NCBI RefSeq assembly: GCF_004514425.2
Contig: NZ_MYFN02000004.1
Coordinates: forward strand, 62,001 to 126,000
Length of the DNA: 64,000 nucleotides
Direction: 5' to 3'
Source of the DNA: Shinella sumterensis
Lineage (GTDB): Bacteria > Pseudomonadota > Alphaproteobacteria > Rhizobiales > Rhizobiaceae
Positions 50,731 through 58,204 of this stretch are shown here, one piece after another. Position numbers and translations under genes: made by a program. Position 1 is the first letter of the stretch. The number at the start of each line of letters is the position of its first letter. The notes under the pieces were generated by a model that was not told where the DNA came from, ran no database searches, and was given only the letters and a program-made list of their open reading frames with translations.

Positions 50731-52173
50731 ATGTCCAACGCCGCCTTGCGCGAGGAGACGCAGGTCTTCGAAGAGGAAACGCCGGCAGACGCCGCCGCGC
50801 TGCGCCGGGTCATCGGCTCGCTGGCGGGGGAGGCGTCGGACCTCGGCATGCATCTCGTCGATATCGCGGGCTCCATTCAGGACACCGCCGCGCAAACGCG
50901 CGAGCATGCCGTCCTCTTCACCCGCCTCAACCAGTCGGCGACCGCGATTGCCGGCACCAACGGCGATATCGCCCGCGCGCTCGGCGAGACGGACGCGCTC
51001 GCCGGCAGCGCGCGCAAGGTGCTGGGCGAGCAGGCGGTGCAGCTCGACGGCTCGATTGCCGCCATCGACCACATGGTCACCGCCTCCCACGAGATCGGCA
51101 CGGAAATCTCGGCCTTCGCCGGTGCGCTGGCCGATGTCGGCCGGCTGGCGGACGCCATCGGCACCATCGCGCGCCAGACGAACCTGCTCGCGCTCAACGC
51201 CGCGATCGAGGCGGCGCGCGCCGGCGATGCCGGCAAGGGTTTCGCCGTGGTGGCGGCCGAGGTGCGCACGCTTTCGCTCCAGACGTCCGAGACCACCGCA
51301 TCGATCCAGAAGACCTTGCAGGCCTTGCGTGCGCGCATCGACAAGCTGGAGGCGGCGGGCGAGGAGGCGCGTATTTCCGCCGAAGATGTGAAGACCACGG
51401 CCGCCGAGGTGCAGGGATCGTTCTCGGATGTCGAGCAGGTCATGTCGAAGATCCTCGACAGCGCCTCCTCGCTGGCCGCGACCGCCGGCGCAGTGGACCG
51501 GGAATGCAGCGAGTTCGCGCGCGCCATCGGCGCGGCCTCCACGGATATCATCCGCACCAACGAGGTCCTGCAGGGCGCGTCCGACAAGGTGGGCGAGGTG
51601 GTGACGATTTCCGAACGCATCATCCAGGCGACGGCGCGGGCGGGCATCGATACGCCCGACAGCCCCTATATCCGCCTCGTGCAGCAGCTGGCCGAAGACG
51701 TATCCGGCCGCTTCACCGCGGCGGTGCGGCAGGGCGAGATCGGCCTTGCGGCGCTGTTCGACCGCCACTACCGGCCGATCCCCGGCACCGACCCGGTGCA
51801 GATGATGACCGCCTTCACGGATTTCACCGACCGGGTGCTGCCGGCGATCCAGGAGCCGGTGGTGGCCGGTGACGCGCGCGTCGCCTTCTGCGCGGCGGTG
51901 GACGAGAACGGCTACCTGCCGACCCACAACCGCGCCTTCTCCGCGCCGCAGCGGCCGGACGATCCGGCCTGGAACACCGCCAACTGTCGCAACCGGCGCA
52001 TCTTCAACGACCGCGTCGGCCTGTCCGCCGGCCGCAACACCGAGCCCTTCCTGGTTCAGACCTATCGCCGCGACATGGGCGGCGGGCAATATGTGCTGAT
52101 GAAGGATATCTCCGCCCCCATCACCGTCGACGGCCGCCACTGGGGCGGCCTGCGGCTGGCGATCCGGGTGTAG
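50731..52173 (+). CDS. Soluble methyl-accepting chemotaxis protein
   Basis: 480 residues with no signal or membrane segment. The MCP signalling tip ([34 protein letters not shown]) sits near residues 148-180, flanked by coiled coil. The C-terminal ~150 residues ([47 protein letters not shown]) form a sensor-like domain seen in other alphaproteobacterial cytoplasmic receptors. The sensor lies C-terminal to the signalling part, the reverse of classical receptors. GGGAGG precedes ATG 50731. Confidence 0.88.
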   Translation: MSNAALREETQVFEEETPADAAALRRVIGSLAGEASDLGMHLVDIAGSIQDTAAQTREHAVLFTRLNQSATAIAGTNGDIARALGETDALAGSARKVLGEQAVQLDGSIAAIDHMVTASHEIGTEISAFAGALADVGRLADAIGTIARQTNLLALNAAIEAARAGDAGKGFAVVAAEVRTLSLQTSETTASIQKTLQALRARIDKLEAAGEEARISAEDVKTTAAEVQGSFSDVEQVMSKILDSASSLAATAGAVDRECSEFARAIGAASTDIIRTNEVLQGASDKVGEVVTISERIIQATARAGIDTPDSPYIRLVQQLAEDVSGRFTAAVRQGEIGLAALFDRHYRPIPGTDPVQMMTAFTDFTDRVLPAIQEPVVAGDARVAFCAAVDENGYLPTHNRAFSAPQRPDDPAWNTANCRNRRIFNDRVGLSAGRNTEPFLVQTYRRDMGGGQYVLMKDISAPITVDGRHWGGLRLAIRV

Positions 52174-52250
52174 GAGGGGGGCGGCTAAGGGCGGTGAAGG
52201 TTGTGCCGGGGCGGCTTGCTCCGATACACCACGCCGTGTATGCCGCCGTG

Positions 52251-52622
52251 ATGCGCGTTCGTACCGACATCTTCGTTTCCGCCCTGATGCGCCGGGTCTT
52301 CGCGCGCGGCGATTTCGCGGCCGTGGAGGTGAAGGGCGCGGAGGCGGCGGGCGCGGTCTTCGTGCGGCAGATGTTCCGCGACGGCACCGAGAGCCTGCAT
52401 GCCCCGGCCCCGCAAAGCGTCTTCGACAGCGAGGAAAGCAACACGCGCCTGTTCGAGACGCGGCTGGAGCGTGTACCGGCTGAAACGGTTGCCGAGGCGA
52501 TCGGCCGGGAGCGGCGCTTCGACAGCGATCTGTGGGTCGTGTCCGTCGAGACCGACGATCTCGCGGGCCTGATCGATGTCGCGGAAGACAAGCCGAAGGA
52601 CGACGGCTTTTTCCGGCGCTAG
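52251..52622 (+). CDS. DUF1491 protein
   Basis: 123 residues, soluble. Matches DUF1491 (MRVRTDIFVSALMRRVFARG, AGAVFVRQMFRDGT, RRFDSDLWVVSVE), an alphaproteobacterial family of unknown function. ATG 52251 is the conserved start although no strong ribosome-binding site precedes it; the frame is open upstream to 52194. Confidence 0.85.
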   Translation: MRVRTDIFVSALMRRVFARGDFAAVEVKGAEAAGAVFVRQMFRDGTESLHAPAPQSVFDSEESNTRLFETRLERVPAETVAEAIGRERRFDSDLWVVSVETDDLAGLIDVAEDKPKDDGFFRR

Positions 52623-52717
52623 GCTGGACCTGTTCCAAAGGAAACAGCGGCGAACCGGCCGCCATGGGAAAACGGGGTCACGCCGGCAGGGGCCGGCGCT
52701 TCACCCTGGAGGTCCCC

Positions 52718-52849
52718 ATGTTCATCGTGCTGCCCGCGCTTGCGCTGCTGATTTCGGGAATGTTCGTCGTGACGATGGTTGCCGCGCTGTCGGCGGGGCG
52801 GGATGACGCAGCGGCAATTCACGCACCGGCAAAGCGCCGGTTCTTCTGA
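52718..52849 (+). CDS. 43-residue single-span membrane protein
   Basis: MFIVLPALALLISGMFVVTM begins a single hydrophobic helix followed by a basic tail ending KRRFF. A strong GGAGG lies six bases before the ATG. The stop is seven bases before the end of the convergent DUF2336 gene. Too short for family assignment; the ribosome-binding site and clean helix support a real small protein. Confidence 0.6.
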   Translation: MFIVLPALALLISGMFVVTMVAALSAGRDDAAAIHAPAKRRFF

Positions 52850-52856
52850 GAAGCTG

Positions 52857-53858
52857 TCAAACGGCGGCGCGTTGCCGTCTCGTCTGAGAGGATTTGCCGT
52901 GGTTATCCAGCCCCTTCGCCTGCATGTCATCGGCCATGCTACCGGCCCTGTCATCGGCATTGGCCGCCGCCGGAAGGCTGTCGCCATTCGTGTAGCTGTC
53001 CGCCCGCTGCCAGCTTTCGATGCGTCGCACCGCCTCGGCGGCATCTAGCGCGGCAAGCAGGGTTTCGGCCCCGCCGTCGGCCAGGTGCGGGTAGATCGTC
53101 GACAGGACGTACAGGCTGTCGGCCTCCGGCACGCGAAGCGCCAGCAACGTTTCGGCAAGCTGCCGGCCCGAAACGTCGAGCAGGATGCGCTCGGACAGCC
53201 ACTGGCTGGACGACAGCGCGTCGGCGAGCGTCACGGCGATCATGCCGATATCGCCGGTGCGGGCGAAGCGCACGAACAGCGACTGGTGCATCTCGGTTGC
53301 GGGAAACAGGCGGATCGGCGTTTCGACGGCGGGTGTCGCGGCGCGCACGAGGGCGCGCAGCTCGTCGCGCATCTTCTCTTCGCGGTCGAGCCGTGCGGCT
53401 TCGCGCAATGCGGCGTCGCGGTCCTCGCCCGTGCGGCGGCTGGCATGGTCCTGGTGGGTGCCGACCAGCGCCTCGATGATGGCCGGCGAAAGATCATCGC
53501 GCCGCCCGACGGCGCGCGCATGTTCGGGGCCGGCAATGCGCAGGATCTGCTTGAGCGTCGCATCGGTGAGCGTCTTTGCGCCCATGAGGAAGATCGCGGC
53601 GATGGCGATCGGCTGGCGGGCGATGAAGAGGGCGGTTTCCTCGGGGATCTGCGGGCAGCGCGACAACGCCGCGACCGCCTGTCGCCGGGCTTCCTCGGAC
53701 GAGGCCATGTAAAGCGGCTCGAAAAGCTCACCGAACTGGCGCAGGTCCGACTTGGAGGGAAAGCGCAGGCTCTCGAAGCTGGAGACCGTGGCCATCAGCA
53801 CGATGTCCTTCGGCCGCCCCGCCTGCGGTCTCTCCAGTTCGCGAAACCTGTCCGCCAC
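52857..53858 (-). CDS. DUF2336 protein
   Basis: 333 residues, all-helical with HEAT-like repeats (FGELFEPLYMASSEEARRQA, LIVG-type LIVGTHQDH region, LADALSSSQWLSERILLDVS). It matches DUF2336, restricted mainly to alphaproteobacteria, function unknown. The C-terminal ~60 residues are polar and probably disordered. GTG start at 53858 with AGGTG upstream. Confidence 0.85.
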   Translation of the reverse strand: MADRFRELERPQAGRPKDIVLMATVSSFESLRFPSKSDLRQFGELFEPLYMASSEEARRQAVAALSRCPQIPEETALFIARQPIAIAAIFLMGAKTLTDATLKQILRIAGPEHARAVGRRDDLSPAIIEALVGTHQDHASRRTGEDRDAALREAARLDREEKMRDELRALVRAATPAVETPIRLFPATEMHQSLFVRFARTGDIGMIAVTLADALSSSQWLSERILLDVSGRQLAETLLALRVPEADSLYVLSTIYPHLADGGAETLLAALDAAEAVRRIESWQRADSYTNGDSLPAAANADDRAGSMADDMQAKGLDNHGKSSQTRRQRAAV

Positions 53859-54206
53859 GAAACACCTGTCATCCCCGGACCGGCCGCCCCTGGCCGGTCA
53901 TCCGTCATTCCGAAAACCGAAGGAAAGGCGTCTGTCTGTTGCCGCGATGTGCATTTGGCGCAATCGTTTGAAAAACAATAGACTTTCCGAAAATCACTTT
54001 CCTGCGAACGACATACGCCGCTCCCGCCTACTGTAGGTCCTTCATGATTAACGGACGGTAAAGGCACCGCCCTTGCCTGTGCACAATCGGGGCGGAAGGC
54101 ATCGCAACCGCGCCTGGCGCAGACAGCCGGAGCGCGTCTTGAAAACACAATTGCAATCGTCCGCAATAAGCGGAAAATGCCATCACACCGGCTGGAGGGC
54201 TCCATC
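53859..54206. other. 348-base intergenic region
   Basis: Divergent region between the DUF2336 and caspase-like genes. It has a perfect hairpin at 53878-53899 (GACCGGCC and GGCCGGTC around GCCCCT) in the DUF2336 leader and an AT-richer stretch at 53960-54055 likely to hold both promoters. No gene supported. Confidence 0.4.
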
Positions 54207-55943
54207 GTGTTTCGCGCTATACTGGTCAGCATTTTCTTGCTCGTGGCAGGAACCGCCACCGCGCAAACCAAGGTGGCGTTGCTGATTGCCAATGCGAACT
54301 ACACCGCCGTCACCGCCCTGAAGAATCCGCCCAACGACATCGCCATTCTGCGCGGGACGCTGGAAGCGGCGGGCTTCGACGTCAGCCTTCTGGAAAACGC
54401 CACACGTGCGGAGATGTCGGCAGCGCTCGGGGCCTTCGAGGAAAAGGTGGAGAACGCCGATATCGGCATGGTCTACTATTCCGGCCATGGCATCGAGGTG
54501 AACGGCGAGAACTTCCTCATCCCCGTCGATGCCGCGTTGCGGTCGGACCGGGACATCAAATACGAGGCGATCGTCTTGAGCGACGTCATCGCAACGCTCT
54601 CGAAAGCGCGCGCCTTCAAGCTGGTTCTTCTCGATGCGTGCCGGGACAATCCCTTTCTGCGCACCATGAAACACGGCTTGACCAAGGGCGTCCCGACACG
54701 CGGCCTGGCGCGCGTGGATTCATCCGAAAGCAATCTGCTCATCGGTTATGCCACGGCGCCCGGCGATGTCGCGACGGACGGCGACGGCGCCACCAGTCCC
54801 TACGCACAGGCCCTTGCGCGCCATATCGCCACGCCCGGACTGGAAATCGAGGCGGCGCTGCGCGCGGTCGCCAAGGAGGTTTTCGAGGCAACCGGCGGCA
54901 AGCAGCGGCCCTTCAAGACGGGTTCGCTGTTCGACACGGTCATGCTCGGGCCAGACGGCACGGCCCCTGTCGTGCCGCAGACTGAGGACGCGTGCCGGGA
55001 CGCGGCCACCCACTGGGCGGGCATCAGCGCGACGACGGACCGCGCCCTGTTCGAAGAGCATCTCCGGAATTTTCCCAACTGTGCCTTCGCTTCGCTCGCC
55101 CGCATGCGGCTGGCTTCGTTGAGCGTCGATCAGGGCGCGGGGCAGGCGACCATCGCCATCCCCGCCGCGCCGGTCCATGAGAGCGAGGATAATGTCCCGC
55201 AAACGGAATGCGATCTCCTCGCATCCGCGCCCGACGACAAGATGAAGATCGCCGCCCTGGCGGGCGTGGCCTTCACGGCGATCCCGACGGACCGGGCGGT
55301 GGAGGCGTGCCGCGTCGCCGTGGATCAGTATCCGCGAACGGCGAGGCTCTGGTATCAGCTCGGCAGAAGCCTGCACAAAGCGGGCGACTACGCCAAGGCG
55401 TCGGAAGCCTACATCGTTGCCGGCAACTATGGCAGCGCCGCCGCGATGAACGGCCTCGGGCGGCTTCTGTCGCTTCTGGCGCGCGAGGGCAGGACGGACG
55501 AGTTCGCGCCGGTTCTCGCCTGGTATCAGGACCATGTCGCGAAGGATCAGGCGGCGACGGCGGTGGAACTGGCAGGCGCTTTCGAGGAAAAGGCGCAGCT
55601 GAGGCGGGCCTTCGATATGTATACCGTTGCCGCCAGGTTCGATGAGCCGAACGCGCTGTACAAGTTGAGCTGGCTTGCCGACCGCGGTGCGCTCGGGCCG
55701 CGTGATCCGACCCTGGCTGCCACCTACATGGTGCGGGCCTTGAAGAGCGGATTGCTGACCTCTTTCCAGTCCGATGTCTGGTATGGATCGCCCCGCATTG
55801 CCGAGGAAAGCGCGTGGTCCTACGAGTTTCGCGTCGCCTTGCAGAAGGAAATGACGTCTGCCGGTGTGTACAGCGGCAAGATCGACGGCCGGCTTGGCCC
55901 GTCCACGGTCAAGGCCGTGGAGCGGCTGCGCAAGAAGCTGTGA
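54207..55943 (+). CDS. Secreted caspase-like (peptidase C14) protein
   Basis: 578 residues. Signal peptide (FRAILVSIFLLVAGTATA), then a caspase-like p20 domain with catalytic His94 in YYSGHGIE and Cys145 in LLDACRDNPF. The middle third (~270-520) has helical Sel1/TPR-like repeats (LWYQLGRSLHKAGDYAKASE). The last ~30 residues form a peptidoglycan-binding-like motif (YSGKIDGRLGPSTVKAVERL). GTG 54207 is used because GGAGG lies eight bases upstream and it begins the signal peptide. Periplasmic orthocaspase/metacaspase-like peptidase; target unknown. Confidence 0.88.
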   Translation: MFRAILVSIFLLVAGTATAQTKVALLIANANYTAVTALKNPPNDIAILRGTLEAAGFDVSLLENATRAEMSAALGAFEEKVENADIGMVYYSGHGIEVNGENFLIPVDAALRSDRDIKYEAIVLSDVIATLSKARAFKLVLLDACRDNPFLRTMKHGLTKGVPTRGLARVDSSESNLLIGYATAPGDVATDGDGATSPYAQALARHIATPGLEIEAALRAVAKEVFEATGGKQRPFKTGSLFDTVMLGPDGTAPVVPQTEDACRDAATHWAGISATTDRALFEEHLRNFPNCAFASLARMRLASLSVDQGAGQATIAIPAAPVHESEDNVPQTECDLLASAPDDKMKIAALAGVAFTAIPTDRAVEACRVAVDQYPRTARLWYQLGRSLHKAGDYAKASEAYIVAGNYGSAAAMNGLGRLLSLLAREGRTDEFAPVLAWYQDHVAKDQAATAVELAGAFEEKAQLRRAFDMYTVAARFDEPNALYKLSWLADRGALGPRDPTLAATYMVRALKSGLLTSFQSDVWYGSPRIAEESAWSYEFRVALQKEMTSAGVYSGKIDGRLGPSTVKAVERLRKKL

Positions 55944-56042
55944 CGGCGTCGCCGTCGCGGAAACGCTAAAATTTACAAGGCCCTGCAGAGCGCCTATAAG
56001 GGGCCCGGCCTATTCGACAGCCCTTGCCCAAGGCAGGAACCC

Positions 56043-56417
56043 ATGCGCAAGCCGCTCTCCGATGCGTTCATCATACTTCTGCGTCTCGAGGGGCTGGCGG
56101 TCGCGGCGGTCATGATCGCCGCCTATTTCAAGCTTCATGACGGGTGGGGACTGCTGGCACTTCTCATTCTGGCGCCGGACCTTTCCATGGCGGGCTATGC
56201 CTTCGGTCCCAAGGTGGGGGCCGTGAGCTACAATATCGTGCACAGCTACATCTTCGCCGCAGGCATCGCGGCGCTCGGCTTCATCTGGCCGGTTCTGTTT
56301 CCCGTCGCCTGCATATGGAGCGCTCATATCGGGCTGGACCGCGCGCTCGGCTATGGCTTGAAGTCTGTCACGGCTTTCAACGAAACCCATCTCGGCCCCA
56401 TTGGCCGCCGCCGCTGA
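56043..56417 (+). CDS. DUF4260 membrane protein
   Basis: 124 residues with three to four hydrophobic segments. It matches DUF4260 (LRLEGLAVAAVMIAAYFKL, LAPDLSMAGYAFGP, WSAHIGLDRALGYGLK). Function unknown. A start at ATG 56043 lies 100 bases after the caspase-like gene. Confidence 0.88.
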   Translation: MRKPLSDAFIILLRLEGLAVAAVMIAAYFKLHDGWGLLALLILAPDLSMAGYAFGPKVGAVSYNIVHSYIFAAGIAALGFIWPVLFPVACIWSAHIGLDRALGYGLKSVTAFNETHLGPIGRRR

Positions 56418-56800
56418 TGCGCCTGTCACCGCGGTAACAGCGGTCACGCTGAGATCACGCGAGTATTAATAGCCTGTTAACCAGACTGTCGTTAGTTTTG
56501 AGAACGTGGTTCGGCTCGTCTCCCGCACGGGGTGTGGTAGGCTCCGGCCATGGTGGTGGTCCCCGTACCGCCGTCAATGGGAAAGGTGCGATGTTCCGGT
56601 TTCCGGTCGGTCGCCAGACACATTCCCGTGATGGGAAAACTTCTGGTCCCGTATCGCCGTTTTCTACCCGTATGCGACAGGCTCGACAGCAGGCTCACGT
56701 CGCATCCGGAGGACGGACCGGATGCACCGGCTCGCAAAAACGGGCAGGGTGAGATTTGTAGAGTACTTCATCCGTCTCGATTCTTCTTTTGGAGGCGAGA
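56418..56800 (+). other. 383-base gap with CtrA-type box
   Basis: Holds a perfect TTAA-N7-TTAA box at 56466-56481 near its left end. Short ORFs in 56498-56822 overlap in different frames and have no good ribosome-binding site or conserved look; I do not accept them. The stretch could be a long leader or an untranslated RNA; no known RNA family signature (SRP, tmRNA, RNase P, 6S) is visible. Confidence 0.4.
56466..56481. promoter_or_regulatory. CtrA-type binding site
   Basis: TTAA, seven bases (TAGCCTG), TTAACC fits the full CtrA consensus TTAA-N7-TTAAC. CtrA controls cell-cycle and motility genes in alphaproteobacteria. Confidence 0.6.
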
Positions 56801-56989
56801 ATGGCAGACGTGGTACGATTGACGGATTGGATGGGACGCACGCCGAGGCGCGATGACGTCCGTCCGGCGGAACCGGCACAGGTTCTTCTCTTCACGGGTG
56901 TGCGCTACGAGCGCCTTGCCCCCGTTTTGCCCGCACCGCGCGGCAAGACGGCAAAACACGGCGGCCCCGACACGGCCCGCCGCACCTAG
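56801..56989 (+). CDS. 62-residue conserved hypothetical protein
   Basis: MADVVRLTDWMGRTPRRDDV opens a small basic protein containing VLLFTGVRYER. GGAGG lies five bases before ATG 56801, a strong site. I believe small proteins with this LFTGVRYER motif are common in rhizobia, but the function is unknown. A CtrA-type box lies about 330 bases upstream. Confidence 0.65.
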   Translation: MADVVRLTDWMGRTPRRDDVRPAEPAQVLLFTGVRYERLAPVLPAPRGKTAKHGGPDTARRT

Positions 56990-57037
56990 AGCGCGTCACG
57001 CGCCCCGGGCGGATACGTGCGCCAGGCGCGCGCGTTC

Positions 57038-57589
57038 CTAGCGGTCGGCCGTGAACGGCTCGCAGCTTGCGCCCGCCAGAAAGGCGGCGGCCTCTTCCTG
57101 ACGGCTGCGGCTCGGCACGAATGTCCGCAGCACCGCATAGCCTTCCTCTCCCCGCATTTCGACAAGGATCGACTGTTCCAGCTCTTGCGGCACCGCCTTG
57201 CGGATCGCGATCAGCTGGACGGGTGTCGCGACCAGCGTATCGAGCGCGCCGCCGACGGACGTGCGGTCGTTCATGCTGAACACCTCGTTGGAGGCGCTGT
57301 CATAGACGGCGAGCGACCAGAACGGCACGTCGCCTTCCGCGAAGAGACGGACGGGACCGTTCTCCACCGAAAAGGCGCAGACGGCCGTCAGCATCGCCGG
57401 GTCGTCGTTGATCGGCAGCAGCGTCTGTCCGCTGCTGGCCAACGGGAAGAAGCGGTTGGGTTCGTCGAAGGCCTGGACGCGCGTATAGGCGTCGCGTCCG
57501 GTGAAGTTCGGCAGCGACAGGATGATGACGATATGCAGCAGGGCGGCGCCGACCAGCCCGACCACGATGGCGTAGAAAAAGCTACGCAT
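57038..57589 (-). CDS. DUF1254-like membrane-anchored protein
   Basis: 183 residues: one N-terminal transmembrane segment (FYAIVVGLVGAALLHIVIIL), then a domain (VRLFAEGDVPFWSLAVYDSA, FSMNDRTSV) resembling the DUF1254 half of DUF1254/DUF1214 proteins. Its start overlaps the end of the upstream DUF1214 gene by eight bases, so the two halves, fused in many bacteria, are separate genes here. Function unknown. Confidence 0.82.
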   Translation of the reverse strand: MRSFFYAIVVGLVGAALLHIVIILSLPNFTGRDAYTRVQAFDEPNRFFPLASSGQTLLPINDDPAMLTAVCAFSVENGPVRLFAEGDVPFWSLAVYDSASNEVFSMNDRTSVGGALDTLVATPVQLIAIRKAVPQELEQSILVEMRGEEGYAVLRTFVPSRSRQEEAAAFLAGASCEPFTADR

Positions 57590-58175
57590 CCGCGCAGTCC
57601 AGCCGGTTGATGGCGGGCATGGAAAGGTCGATCACCCCGGAACTGCCGGCGGTGGGCGTGTCGAGCAGCGTCATGACGAGAAGGAAGGGCGCGCGCCCTT
57701 CCGGAATGGCCAGCCAGTTGCCCGCAGACGCCGAGGACGAGATGCGGATGGAAAAGGCGCTGTCGGCACCGCGCAGTACCGACCAGGCGTTGACGCCGGT
57801 CGGCAGGCCATTGCCGGTGCCTTCGAGCGGGTTGCCCGCGCTGTCGGCGGCATGCAGCGTCCACAGCCGCGCCGGCGGCGTCAGGCCCGCGATCTCGTAG
57901 CGGCAGTTTTCCACCAGCGTGCGTTTTTCGCTGTCGCGGGCGGCGGTGAAGGTCAGGCCCTCGGCGCTGCCCAGCAGGAGCTTGCCGTCACGCGCGCGGT
58001 GCGCCTTGGCGTAGGGATCGGCGTCGATCGTCTGGGCATTGGGAAAGGCCGTCCACGGTCCGAGCGCGATGGCGCCGAAGCCGACCGTCGCGCGCAGCGC
58101 GTAGATCGAGCTCAGGATGCCGAACCCGAAGGCGACGGCGAGCGCTGTGGCGATGACGAGGGGTGTGCGGAACAA
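57582..58175 (-). CDS. DUF1214 protein
   Basis: 197 residues with an N-terminal transmembrane segment (VIATALAVAFGFGILSSIYA). The rest (ALGPWTAFPNAQTIDADPYA, YEIAGLTPPARLWTLHA) matches DUF1214. First gene of a two-gene unit with the DUF1254-like gene, 29 bases downstream of PBP1a on the same strand. Confidence 0.86.
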   Translation of the reverse strand: MFRTPLVIATALAVAFGFGILSSIYALRATVGFGAIALGPWTAFPNAQTIDADPYAKAHRARDGKLLLGSAEGLTFTAARDSEKRTLVENCRYEIAGLTPPARLWTLHAADSAGNPLEGTGNGLPTGVNAWSVLRGADSAFSIRISSSASAGNWLAIPEGRAPFLLVMTLLDTPTAGSSGVIDLSMPAINRLDCADA

Positions 58176-58204
58176 GACGATCGACCGTTGGAATCAGCTG
58201 CGGG

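Noticed and set aside
56498-56822. Overlapping short ORFs in the 383-base gap
   Set aside because: Three frames open at once, no ribosome-binding site, no recognisable sequence.
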